Below, piece after piece: positions 53,781 to 61,920 of a DNA stretch of 64,000 nt. The stretch lies in assembly GCA_041671545.1 (NCBI GenBank), contig JBAZBI010000001.1, positions 1 through 64,000 of the forward strand, written 5' to 3'. Made by a program: the position numbers and the translations under genes. Below the pieces are notes generated by a model. It made no database searches. It was not told where the DNA came from and was given only the letters and a program-made list of their open reading frames with translations. Every line of letters begins with the position of its first letter. The stretch's first letter is position 1. Source of the DNA: UBA1563 sp041671545. GTDB taxonomy: Bacteria; Bacteroidota; Ignavibacteria; Ignavibacteriales; Ignavibacteriaceae.

Positions 53781-54352
53781 ATGAAAAAACTATTATCCCT
53801 TTTAATCTTGATTTTTTGATTTTCCACTTTTTCAATGTCGCAAAGCCAATTCATTGCAAAAGGTCAGACAGTAGCATTAATACTCGGATCATTTGCTGGA
53901 TCTAAATTTGGTAATTCATATGGACTTGGAGTTGGATTTTCTATAGCTGGAGTTGTTGTTATTGGCTTTTCTGCTGCTCAATCTAATTCAAGTGAAAGTA
54001 GAGGAAATGAAAGGGCAATTGCAGAAGTATTTACAACATTTTTTTATCCAAAGGTAAAATAAATTTGGCCGCAAATTTTGCTTACGTAAACGATGAAAGT
54101 TCTGAGTATACTTTAGTCGGTATTAGTTTTGGTAAAAACTTCAACTTATCCGGCAATTTACAACTCCAGCCGGTTTTGTCTTATCATTTAGTTTTATTAT
54201 CATGATTCCATATGAGTATGCTTTCTACTTCTATGTTTGGTTTAAGTTTGGACCTTATTACAAATAATCACTTTATTGCATCACCTGGTTTTGGTTATTC
54301 TAACAACATATTAATCGGAGAATTGAGTGTTGGTCTTTTAATAAATAGCTAA
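53781..54352 (+). pseudogene. Decayed outer-membrane beta-barrel gene
   Basis: A GAGG-preceded ATG opens MKKLLSLLILIF, then TGA (53817-53819), then the frame resumes as FSTFSMSQSQFIAKG and runs to 54062. A frameshift near 54055-54062 changes frame, where the homologous sequence continues (NLAANFAYVND, GKNFNLSGNLQLQPVLSYHL) through a second TGA (about 54202) to SVGLLINS, stop 54352. The whole length aligns with the intact barrel gene at 44891-45451. Two in-frame stops, both TGA, and a frameshift mark it as a pseudogene. Stop at TGA where glycine GGA is expected fits single-base changes. Confidence 0.75.
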
Positions 54353-54441
54353 TTTTTGTTAGAACATAGTCTGTTTACTGCCAAATAGACTATTAATGTT
54401 TCGGCAGCAAAATTAAAACCCAATATTAAAGAAGGAGTTCA

Positions 54442-55380
54442 ATGATGATGTCCCCCAAATTGAAGGCAATTGCTAAGGAGAACCATTGGCATTTTTGCAA
54501 AAACAGTGTGTTTGGTTTATTTAATGAATCTTATTTCCAAATAGATGATGGACATGGGTTTAAGAAAATGACATCTTATTATAATGAGATTACTGAAGAG
54601 ACAAGACAAACACTCTTAAATAATCTTCTCGAAAATAAAAATGAGTTAAAGATAAAAGAGGTTACTGTAAAATTAAATTCCTTGTCACTAACTTTTAGCG
54701 AACGATTTTTGTCTGTAAAAAAGGAGACTCTTAAGGCGGTTTTAGAATTTGTTGCGAACCTCTTAAAAGCTAATTCAGTTTTATCTATGAATAAATGCTC
54801 CCAGTGTAATAGTTCGGACTTTTTAGAATATTATTTCCATCCGACAATTGAAACGAGTAAAATGATTTGCCATACCTGTGTTGAGAAGAACGAAAATGAT
54901 TATTCTCAACAAGAAAGGAATAAGATGTATGAAGAGAAATATTATTTACGGGGTTTACTTGGAGCTTTTTTGTTTGCAATGGCTGGTATTATTGTCTGGG
55001 TTATAATTGCATTTTACTTGCGTCAGTTAACTTCACTCGGTGCCATAGTACTTGGGTTGCTAAGTTTTCACGGATATAAATACTTTAAAGGTACAATGAA
55101 TAATAAAGCAAAATGGATGCTATTTGCTATAATCATTCTTTCGATTGTGCTTGCAAATTTTATTTCTGTAGGCGTTGATATCTATGCTTATAATCATGGA
55201 ATAGATATACGGGATATCGTTCTTAATTTATTTTATAATGATGCGATCAGTAGTGTGGTAAAAGAGAATACACTTATTTCGTTAGCGCTAAGTGCAATCC
55301 CTTTCTATTATATAAACAACTTCATCAATACTAAAATGAATTTAACAAAGTGGGTTTTAGCAAAAAAAATGAAAGCGTAA
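54442..55380 (+). CDS. Zinc-ribbon membrane protein of unknown function
   Basis: A 312-residue protein. The N-terminal half is soluble and includes a zinc ribbon of two CxxC knuckles (CSQC near 119-122 and CHTC near 143-146). The C-terminal half has at least four predicted membrane helices (about 168-190, 198-212, 225-245, 282-298). No family recognised. The combination suggests a membrane protein with a metal-binding cytoplasmic sensor or an enzyme module. It follows the decayed barrel gene and precedes repeat R3. Confidence 0.65.
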   Translation: MMMSPKLKAIAKENHWHFCKNSVFGLFNESYFQIDDGHGFKKMTSYYNEITEETRQTLLNNLLENKNELKIKEVTVKLNSLSLTFSERFLSVKKETLKAVLEFVANLLKANSVLSMNKCSQCNSSDFLEYYFHPTIETSKMICHTCVEKNENDYSQQERNKMYEEKYYLRGLLGAFLFAMAGIIVWVIIAFYLRQLTSLGAIVLGLLSFHGYKYFKGTMNNKAKWMLFAIIILSIVLANFISVGVDIYAYNHGIDIRDIVLNLFYNDAISSVVKENTLISLALSAIPFYYINNFINTKMNLTKWVLAKKMKA

Positions 55381-55467
55381 AATTTAATTTGATAAGAATT
55401 ATCTGGTTATACTTTAGTTAAGATCTAAACCCTCCAAAGTTTCTAAAACCTTGGGGTTTTATTTGCG

Positions 55468-55499
55468 TTTGGCAATTTCCCAAAACATCTCTATGTTTT
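55468..55499 (+). repeat. Dispersed leader repeat, copy R3 (core only)
   Basis: The 32-base core matches R1 exactly (TTTGG ... AAAACATCTCTATGTTTT). The downstream tail is not clearly conserved in this copy. It lies 82 bases before the small secreted-protein gene, which has its own AGAGGAG site. Confidence 0.8.
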
Positions 55500-55580
55500 G
55501 TTGTAGAGAAAAGCTAAATATTTTGCCATCAATGATCACTTTTGATTCATGCAATACATTCAGTAGTCAGAGGAGTTAAA

Positions 55581-55976
55581 ATGAAATCTGTTTTTAGACA
55601 CCATAAAATATATTTGGTAATAGCTATTCTCTTACTGAGCTTTATTAGTTATGAAAATAATGCGATCAGTAAACCATCAATTTTAAATTCAAAAGTTATT
55701 GGAGAAGGAACTGTCGTTTTCTTTACTCCGAGTGGTACTCGAGAAATCCATAACCATTCCGGCATTATCTTAAGAAATCCGATATGGCTTATCCCGCCAA
55801 AAGATAAAATATTATGGACATATCTTGAACCTTATTCAACAATTAAATTATTTATGGGTAAGCATGTTCATATAGAAGGTTCGCATATCAAAATAGCTGG
55901 GAGGAAATTAAGTAATACTTCAGCGACAAATCCATATGATCTTATTATGGTTGATACTATTTATTGTATTGAATAA
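55581..55976 (+). CDS. Small exported protein of unknown function
   Basis: A 131-residue product with an N-terminal membrane helix or signal (about 8-26, YLVIAILLLSFISYENN). The rest (35-131) is beta-rich with GTVVFFTPSGTREIHNHSG and HVHIEGSHIKIAGRKL, like a small OB-type or RTX-less beta domain; no family recognised. I chose the ATG at 55581 with AGAGGAG seven bases upstream, not an earlier TTG at 55542. It is a single-gene module between repeats R3 and R4. Confidence 0.65.
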   Translation: MKSVFRHHKIYLVIAILLLSFISYENNAISKPSILNSKVIGEGTVVFFTPSGTREIHNHSGIILRNPIWLIPPKDKILWTYLEPYSTIKLFMGKHVHIEGSHIKIAGRKLSNTSATNPYDLIMVDTIYCIE

Positions 55977-56011
55977 GACGGTGTTCGTATGGTTTTGTTA
56001 ACAAATATTTT

Positions 56012-56102
56012 TCTTCCCCGTTTGGCAATTCCCCAAAACATCTCTATGTTTTGCCGTATAAATAATTAAGAGATCAGTCAGCTTTATTTCTGAGTTAGTT
56101 TT
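56012..56102 (+). repeat. Dispersed leader repeat, copy R4
   Basis: TTCTTCCCC followed by the core at 56021-56052 (one substitution, CCCC) and the tail GATCAGTCAGCTTTATTTCTGAGTTAG ending in TTTTGCAG. The end of the repeat abuts the start of the Crp-like gene, so the leader of that gene is entirely this repeat. Confidence 0.85.
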
Positions 56103-56109
56103 GCAGCAG

Positions 56110-56685
56110 ATGAATTACGAATTTATAAATTACATTAAGTCAATTGTAGATGTTCCTCAAGGACAAGAAAATAAATTTTGTTCATTGATTTCTATCCAAC
56201 CTATTAAAAAAGGAGCAAACTTTCTTGACGAAGGGCAGCCGGCAAAGACCATCGCGTTTGTGAAAAGCGGATTATTTAGATATTACTATGTTGATAAAAA
56301 AGGGAACCAATTTACAAAGGGTTTTTTTGCTGAAAATTCGGTTCTGGTTTCCTATAGTTCTCTTCTTGAACAAAGAGGTTCTTATTTTACAATTCAAGCG
56401 CTTGAAAATTCTGAGATCGAAGTAATTGATTACATCGAATCACAAAAATTATTTGTTGAACATCCTTGTTGGAATAAATTTTTAGTTACCCAACTACAAA
56501 ATGCTTTGATAATGAAAACAGAGCGAGAGCGGGAATTTTTATTATTTGATGCCGAACAGAGATACCGGGCATTCCTACAACAATTTCCCGAACTTGATAG
56601 AAGAGTAAAACAACACATCATAGCTTCCTACCTTAGAATAACTCCCGAATCTTTAAGTAGAATCAAAAGAAAAATGAAACGTTAA
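56110..56685 (+). CDS. Crp/Fnr-family transcription regulator
   Basis: A 191-residue protein with an N-terminal cyclic-nucleotide-binding-like sensor (about 25-120; FLDEGQPAKTIAFVKSGLFR and TKGFFAENS) and a short C-terminal helix-turn-helix (HIIASYLRITPESLSRIKRK, about 165-186). This short, HTH_Crp-like form is typical of Bacteroidota. The start is ATG at 56110; a TTG at 56101 is also possible and has no better site. It likely controls the SDR and ATC-hydrolase-like genes that follow within 950 bases. Ligand unknown. Confidence 0.85.
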   Translation: MNYEFINYIKSIVDVPQGQENKFCSLISIQPIKKGANFLDEGQPAKTIAFVKSGLFRYYYVDKKGNQFTKGFFAENSVLVSYSSLLEQRGSYFTIQALENSEIEVIDYIESQKLFVEHPCWNKFLVTQLQNALIMKTEREREFLLFDAEQRYRAFLQQFPELDRRVKQHIIASYLRITPESLSRIKRKMKR

Positions 56686-56753
56686 CATAGGTCAATGCGA
56701 TCTAAGTTCACTGGTTGTAATTTTGCAGCATCAATAATTAAAAAGGAATTACA

Positions 56754-57488
56754 ATGGTCTTACAAAAAAACACAATACTCATTACGGGCGGTAGTTCGGG
56801 AATCGGACTTGCATTAGCAAAAAAACTTATCGAAAAGAATAATAAAGTTTTAATCTGCAGCCGATCAAATGAAAAGCTTGAAAAAGCAAAGACGAATAAT
56901 CCGGCTGTTGAAATTTTTCAATGTGATATATCCAAAGAAAAAGAATGCGAAAGATTAACAGATTGGATTAAAGAAAAACATCCCGAATGCAACATACTAA
57001 TTAACAATGCTGCGGTTGTTCGCATTGCTGATTTTAACAAAGATGAAAAAATAATTGAAAAAGCTAATGCCGAAATTCAAACTAATTTATTAGCCCCAAT
57101 AATATTATCAAAGTTCTTAATTCCTATTATAGAAAATAATCCTAATCCCAAATTAATCAACATTACATCGGGATTGGCTTATGTCCCCAAGACTACTTAC
57201 CCTTTTTATAATGCCACAAAAGCCGCTTTGCACTCTTTTACACAAGTACTAAGAGTACAAATGCAAAAATCCGCTATTGATATTATAGAAGTGTTTTTCC
57301 CGGTCGTTGATACACCCTTCCATAAAGGTAATCCACCACGGGGTGCAATCTCTGCTATAAAAGCTGTTGATGAGATGATTACCGGTATTGAAAAGGGGAA
57401 AATGGAAATACGGGTGGGAATTATAAAAATGCTTTACGTAATGTTAAGAATAGCGCCTAAATTTATATTTAAGAAATTAAACAGTTAG
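56754..57488 (+). CDS. Short-chain dehydrogenase/reductase (DltE-like)
   Basis: A 244-residue classical SDR: TGGSSGIG at 10-17 (NAD(P) binding), NNAAV at about 83-87, catalytic serine in INITSGLAYVP and YNATK (about 150-156; the tyrosine and lysine of the active site). Close in style to DltE-type oxidoreductases found in Gram-positive and Bacteroidota genomes. AAAGGAAT precedes the ATG. It follows the Crp-like gene by 68 bases and precedes the ATC-hydrolase-like gene; substrate unknown. Confidence 0.85.
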   Translation: MVLQKNTILITGGSSGIGLALAKKLIEKNNKVLICSRSNEKLEKAKTNNPAVEIFQCDISKEKECERLTDWIKEKHPECNILINNAAVVRIADFNKDEKIIEKANAEIQTNLLAPIILSKFLIPIIENNPNPKLINITSGLAYVPKTTYPFYNATKAALHSFTQVLRVQMQKSAIDIIEVFFPVVDTPFHKGNPPRGAISAIKAVDEMITGIEKGKMEIRVGIIKMLYVMLRIAPKFIFKKLNS

Positions 57489-57609
57489 ACAAGTAAACCA
57501 TAACTTTTACTTACACTGCTATAACCGAAATGATAAATTATTATTTGTGCATGCGATAAGTTTTTGCAGCGATCAACTCAATTAACTATTCAAGGAATTA
57601 AACTGAACA

Positions 57610-58086
57610 ATGAAAATACTTTTTCGAAAACTTGCAGCATTTATAATTCTCGCTCCCGGATTAACCGGTGTATATTTTCTTTCATTACTTGTTGGTAAAG
57701 AAAAAGCCATTAAACTATATGGACCCTTGTTTACATTTATAACTTTACCTTTTGCCGGATATTGGGTACCGAAAATAAAAAGCGCTTCCGACTTTGGTGA
57801 TTTTTCTAAAAGAACGAAGAAAAAATTTTGGTTGTGGAAACTTTTTTTTGATTTTTCAATAGTTCAAGATAAGAATGATGTCTTTAAGTTGAATGTTACC
57901 TATTGCCCTATCTGTGATGTTATAAAAACGTTTGGACTTTCCGATTTAACACCTTTTGTTTGCGAAGCGGACTGGCGGGTGGCAAAAGAAAATGAAAATA
58001 AATGGCTCTTCAAACGTGAACATCAATTAGCTACCGGCGATTCTTTTTGTGACCACACCTACTTAAAGAAAATTGAAAATTCATAA
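57610..58086 (+). CDS. L-2-amino-thiazoline-4-carboxylate hydrolase-family protein
   Basis: A 158-residue protein. An N-terminal hydrophobic region (about 8-55) precedes LNVTYCPICDVI (about 98-109), FVCEADWRVAKENENKWLFKRE (about 118-139) and the C-terminal LATGDSFCDHTYLK. The paired cysteine/aspartate end G-D-x-x-C-D-x-x-Y matches the ATC hydrolase family (PF14196-like), members of which act in cysteine synthesis from thiazoline or have unknown roles. The gene at 62184 shares this C-terminal end and is another member. It is the last gene of a Crp-like/SDR module. Confidence 0.6.
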   Translation: MKILFRKLAAFIILAPGLTGVYFLSLLVGKEKAIKLYGPLFTFITLPFAGYWVPKIKSASDFGDFSKRTKKKFWLWKLFFDFSIVQDKNDVFKLNVTYCPICDVIKTFGLSDLTPFVCEADWRVAKENENKWLFKREHQLATGDSFCDHTYLKKIENS

Positions 58087-58090
58087 AATT

Positions 58091-58118
58091 GTAGGGACAT
58101 GCCACGGCATGTCCCTAC
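58091..58118. repeat. Perfect 28-bp palindrome
   Basis: GTAGGGACATGCC (58091-58103), centre AC, GGCATGTCCCTAC (58106-58118): 13 perfect pairs, directly after the ATC-hydrolase-like gene stop. It probably acts as a stem at the transcript end (no T run) and is of a type found dispersed in many genomes. It lies just before repeat R5. Confidence 0.65.
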
Positions 58119-58150
58119 CACGGCAAATCCCTAATGTTATTAACTATTTT

Positions 58151-58243
58151 TCTTCCCCATTTGGCATTTTCCCAAAACATCTCTATGTTTTAACTACAAA
58201 TAAACAAGGAATTAGGTGACTTTATTTCTGAGTTAGTTTTATA
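58151..58243 (+). repeat. Dispersed leader repeat, copy R5
   Basis: TCTTCCCC, then the core at 58160-58191 (one substitution, CATTTT), then AACTACAAATAAACAAGG, AATTAGGTGAC, TTTATTTCTGAGTTAG, TTTTATA: the longest match to R2. It precedes the ABC-3C gene set by 79 bases. Confidence 0.85.
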
Positions 58244-58321
58244 TAGAAAATCCTTCCCAAACGGAGTGTTATGCACTTCCCTTTTATATTATTTTAATAA
58301 AGAATTATTTACTTTATAATA

Positions 58322-59263
58322 ATGGATTACCGATTAGAAAATATGGAAGCTAACCAATTTGAGAAACTGATTAATAGTATATGTCAGAAAATTCTTGGCA
58401 CTGGTGTGGTAACATTTTCCACTGGAAAAGATGGTGGACGCGACGGGAAATTCATTGGAACTGCACAGCATTATGTATCTGATGTTGACAGATGGAGTGG
58501 GAAGTTTGTCATACAGGCAAAACATACAACTTCCCCCATTGCATCTTGTTCAGATAGCGAATTTGAAAAAATTATAGATGATGAAATAATAAAAATCAAG
58601 AACCTAAAAGCAAATAATGAAATTGACAATTATTTGTTTTTTACAAACAGAAAATATTCTGGTGTAAAGGGGGAAAGATTACCCAAGAAAATTATAACGG
58701 AAACAGGCGTTCAAAATGCTGTTATAATAGGGAAAGAAACCATTAACAACCAATATCTTAATCCGAATAAGGATATTGTGAAACTATACAAATTAGATTT
58801 AAACCATATCCCTTTTGATTTTTCAGATCAGGAAATAAAAGAAATAATACTTGCTTTTAAACAACAACTACCTAGTATTTCATCAGATATAAAAAAAGAA
58901 GTTGAAAAATTGAAATACGACTACTCACATATTGAAAAGGACAAGAAAAATGAGAAAAACAAATTAAGCGGGGAATATTACCGTGACAGTATACTTAATA
59001 AGTCGTTAATGGATTTTGATAAAATTGAAAAGTTTCTGAATAACCCAGTAAATGAAGAATTAAAACAGTATTACTTTGATACAGCTCATGAGTTGAATCA
59101 AATTATTTTTATGAAAAGAGAAAATTATGAAGCTTTTGAAGAGCTATTCGTGCATATCTATCAACTAATATGTGATGGTTCGGTTCCTTTAAAAGGTGGG
59201 AAAAGACATATAACAACATTTTTACATTACATGTATATGGAATGTCTAATAGGAAAAAAATGA
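58322..59263 (+). CDS. ABC-3C system effector, Mrr-like nuclease domain
   Basis: A 313-residue protein. The N-terminal 110 residues form a restriction-endonuclease-like fold: E14, then GKDGGRDGK with D41 and QAK with Q65 and K67, the Mrr/PD-(D/E)xK pattern. The C-terminal half (about 190-313) is helical and, from its position, should be the ABC-3C effector C-terminal domain that docks with the other subunits. In the ABC three-component systems the ATPase senses invasion and activates an effector. The stop codon overlaps the start of the middle component (ATGA). Catalysis is inferred from the motif only. Confidence 0.8.
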   Translation: MDYRLENMEANQFEKLINSICQKILGTGVVTFSTGKDGGRDGKFIGTAQHYVSDVDRWSGKFVIQAKHTTSPIASCSDSEFEKIIDDEIIKIKNLKANNEIDNYLFFTNRKYSGVKGERLPKKIITETGVQNAVIIGKETINNQYLNPNKDIVKLYKLDLNHIPFDFSDQEIKEIILAFKQQLPSISSDIKKEVEKLKYDYSHIEKDKKNEKNKLSGEYYRDSILNKSLMDFDKIEKFLNNPVNEELKQYYFDTAHELNQIIFMKRENYEAFEELFVHIYQLICDGSVPLKGGKRHITTFLHYMYMECLIGKK

Positions 59264-59502
59264 TAAAACCCGACAGACATACAAACCCTGATACTTCAGT
59301 AGTTAATATCGGAGCCTTTATCTTAAAACAGCTCAATCCTTTCTATGATATTAGTTATGATGATTTAATGGCAAAAGTCATTGAGAATATTGGAGAAGGA
59401 GCAAGGGAGAATTACCCATACGCACTCAACTTTCTCTATCTTTTAGGGAAGTTAGAATATTTAGAACAAACTGATTCATTTAAGTATTATGCAACTAAGT
59501 AA
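59260..59502 (+). CDS. ABC-3C system middle component (MC6-like)
   Basis: An 80-residue protein MIKPDRHTNPDTSVVNIGAF ... ALNFLYLLGKLEYLEQTDSF that fits the small ABC-3C middle-component class. Such proteins bridge the effector and ATPase. I chose the ATG at 59260, overlapping the effector stop (TGA) as ATGA; a longer reading from 59242 adds six residues and lies inside the effector gene. Its end overlaps the ATPase gene by 14 bases. It is the least conserved and shortest of the three genes. Confidence 0.8.
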   Translation: MIKPDRHTNPDTSVVNIGAFILKQLNPFYDISYDDLMAKVIENIGEGARENYPYALNFLYLLGKLEYLEQTDSFKYYATK

Positions 59503-61300
59503 ATTATATAGCAATAAAGAAAACTTTAAAAATATTAAGTTCAATTTAAATGGACTCAATGTATTATATGCCGAAGTTAAGGCCAATATTAATGAGAAGA
59601 AAAACTCACATGATTTAGGTAAAACCAAGTTTGCCGAAATCATAGATTTTATGTTGCTAAAAGAAATTGATAATAAGCATTTCCTTCTCAAAATTAAGAA
59701 GCATGAGAAATCTATTTTTACTGACTATGTTTTTTTCTTGGAGTTATATCTTAATTCTGGGAAATATCTCACGATAAGAAGAGATATTGATTCTAACACT
59801 AAAATTTCATTTGCAATAAATAATCAAACCACAGAAGAATTTATTTCCCCAACAAATTGGAAATTTGAAAATATTCCTATTAAGAAAGCGAAAGGAATTC
59901 TTTCAGATTTTCTTTCGATGGATTTTTTTCATAATAAAGATTACAACTATCGGAAATCAATAAGTTATTCCTTGCGCACTCAAGATGATTTCAAGGATGT
60001 TTATAAGCTTAATAAATTTTCAGCAGGTAAAGATATTAACTGGAAACCTTTCATGTTTGATTTGTTAGGTTTTAAAGGTGAATTGCTACAGTTGAAATAT
60101 GAAAATGATTCAAAAATCGAAATAATTAAACCACTTATAGATAGTTTAAAGAACGAGTATTCAGTTAGGGTAGAAGATAGAGATGAAATTGTTGCGGAAA
60201 AAGCTATAATAGAATCTGATTTCAAAGAAGTCGAAGAACAAATTGATAGATTTAATTTTTATGAACAAGATAAAAGATTAATTGAATCGGGTATCGACGA
60301 AATCGAAAACAAAATTGGATTACTCAATAGTGATTCATATCGATTAAATTTTGAAATACAAAAGTTAAGAGCATCTGTTAAAAATAATTTTTCGTTCGAT
60401 ATTGAGAAAGTAAAAAAAATATTTGAAGAAACATCTATTTATTTTTCAGATCAATTGACTTCTGATTACAAAGGATTGATCCAATTTAATGAAAAACTTA
60501 CTACCGAAAGGAATAAGCTTTTAAAGGATACTATTAAAAATAAAGAGACTGAGTTAAATGAGATAAATGAACAACTTATTAATATAAATCGTGAACGAGA
60601 AAAACTATTATCACATCTTATGGATAGTGATACTTTTTCCAAATTTAAATATTGTCAAAAGGAACTTGTAAAGGTGGAAGGAAAACTTTTGAAATTTCAA
60701 GAAAAACTTAACACGATTGATATAATCATAACAAAGGGAAAAGAAATTGACGTTCTAAATGATAAAATTAAAGTAACTTTAGATGAATTAAAAAATATTA
60801 ATCAAACAACAGATAAAAATGAAAAATACTCCACTATAAGAACACATTTTACAAAATATTACAAAGCCGTAATGAATGAAAATGCTGTTTTATCTTGGAA
60901 TATAAACTCAAACAATAATGTCGATTTTATATCTCCTAAAGTGAAATCAAAATTCGACGATAAATTAGATACAGCCAAAGACGAAGGGAATACATACATG
61001 AAACTTCTCTGTATCGCATTTGATTTAGCAATACTATCCACTTATAATCAAGAGTCATATTATCGTTTTGTTTATCATGATGATGTTCTTTCTCAACAGG
61101 ATAATGGGATTAAAACCAGACTTTTGAAGTTGATTGATGAATTAACAAAAAAATACGAGCTACAGTACATTTTATCAGTAATAAAGTCTGATCTTCCTGT
61201 CGATTTAGAATATAATCCTATAGAATTTTCAAACCAAGAAATAGTTTTGAGACTTCATGATCAAGATGCCTCAGGTACTTTATTTGGATTCGAATTTTAA
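59489..61300 (+). CDS. ABC-3C system ATPase, SMC-like with DUF2326
   Basis: A 603-residue protein with a split ABC/SMC-like ATPase. The N-terminal Walker A region is HDLGKTKFAEIIDF (41-54; the G-K-T is at 44-46), followed by a long coiled coil (about 210-430) and the C-terminal DUF2326 domain (about 480-603) with NTYMKLLCIAFDLAIL, YHDDVL (from 529) as Walker B and the end LRLHDQDASGTLFGFEF. DUF2326 ATPases are the marker of one ABC-3C class. The domain plan is that of RecF/Rad50-type sensors. Confidence 0.85.
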   Translation: MQLSKLYSNKENFKNIKFNLNGLNVLYAEVKANINEKKNSHDLGKTKFAEIIDFMLLKEIDNKHFLLKIKKHEKSIFTDYVFFLELYLNSGKYLTIRRDIDSNTKISFAINNQTTEEFISPTNWKFENIPIKKAKGILSDFLSMDFFHNKDYNYRKSISYSLRTQDDFKDVYKLNKFSAGKDINWKPFMFDLLGFKGELLQLKYENDSKIEIIKPLIDSLKNEYSVRVEDRDEIVAEKAIIESDFKEVEEQIDRFNFYEQDKRLIESGIDEIENKIGLLNSDSYRLNFEIQKLRASVKNNFSFDIEKVKKIFEETSIYFSDQLTSDYKGLIQFNEKLTTERNKLLKDTIKNKETELNEINEQLININREREKLLSHLMDSDTFSKFKYCQKELVKVEGKLLKFQEKLNTIDIIITKGKEIDVLNDKIKVTLDELKNINQTTDKNEKYSTIRTHFTKYYKAVMNENAVLSWNINSNNNVDFISPKVKSKFDDKLDTAKDEGNTYMKLLCIAFDLAILSTYNQESYYRFVYHDDVLSQQDNGIKTRLLKLIDELTKKYELQYILSVIKSDLPVDLEYNPIEFSNQEIVLRLHDQDASGTLFGFEF

Positions 61301-61626
61301 TCAATCAAATACTTAGCACGATAGTAAATAATTCTAATTTTTTACTATACTTTTAAGATATCTGATTTAATTGCTCGTATAGGTAAGTTGTGTGGATAAA
61401 GAGTCCCTCTTCTCTAATTTCATCCTAAAAAACTCACTCCCTTAAACCCCAGCTAAAAACCAACTTCATGTTCTCCGTTCAGTAGAATTTCTACAAATTG
61501 TTTTTTTACTTCGTGTAAATTCGTGTTATTCGTGGCTGGTATTTCTCTCCACTTGCAACTTTCCACCGATTCCGCTTAAATCACGCCCATTTCTTCGTTT
61601 TTAGCCCATATTAACCATTTTCCCCT

Positions 61627-61920
61627 ACTTGAAAATACCTTCGGAATATGCGGGGCTCTCTTCGGAGGTGACGAAAATACCTTCGGAACTTGCGGGGCTT
61701 TCTTCGGAGGCTGCGAAAATGTCTTCGGAGCTGTCGGGACTTCCTTCCGAGGTGCGGGGAATGTCTTCGGAAGTGTCGGGACTTCCTTCCGAGCTTCGGG
61801 GAATGTCTTCGGAACAGTCGGGGCTTCCTTCCCAGCTTCGGGGAATGTCTTCGGAACAGTCGGGGCTTTCTTCCGAAGTGTGGGAAATGTCTTCGGAAGT
61901 GTCGGGACTTCCTTCCTATC
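61627..61920. repeat. 42-bp tandem minisatellite (about 7 units)
   Basis: Seven degenerate units of 42 bases built from TTCGGA, GTCGGGGC and CTTCC words. On the minus strand the frame 61576-62013 reads as a 14-residue proline/lysine repeat of the form K-x-x-P-T-x-P-K-T-F-P-x-x-R (145 residues). On the plus strand two other frames also stay open over most of the array, one reading as serine/glutamate repeats, SSEVSGLPSEL-like. Because the period is a multiple of three, an open frame in one unit is open in all. Whether any frame is translated is unknown; the minus-strand start lacks a clear ribosome site. Confidence 0.7.

Noticed and set aside
53781..54352. TGA recoding (selenocysteine or tryptophan) in the barrel pseudogene
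   Set aside because: A separate frameshift also breaks the gene, and TGA serves as a normal stop in other genes of the window.
50236..58243. CRISPR array made of the 32-base repeats
   Set aside because: Copies are 0.5-5.9 kb apart, with whole genes between, and there are no cas genes or uniform spacers.
50236..58243. Integron attC sites
   Set aside because: The copies lack the RYYYAAC/GTTRRRY core pair and overall fold-back symmetry of attC, and no integrase gene is seen.
61510..61537. TTCGTG-type intergenic repeat
   Set aside because: A similar string is found in many unrelated genomes and appears alone here; no function can be argued.
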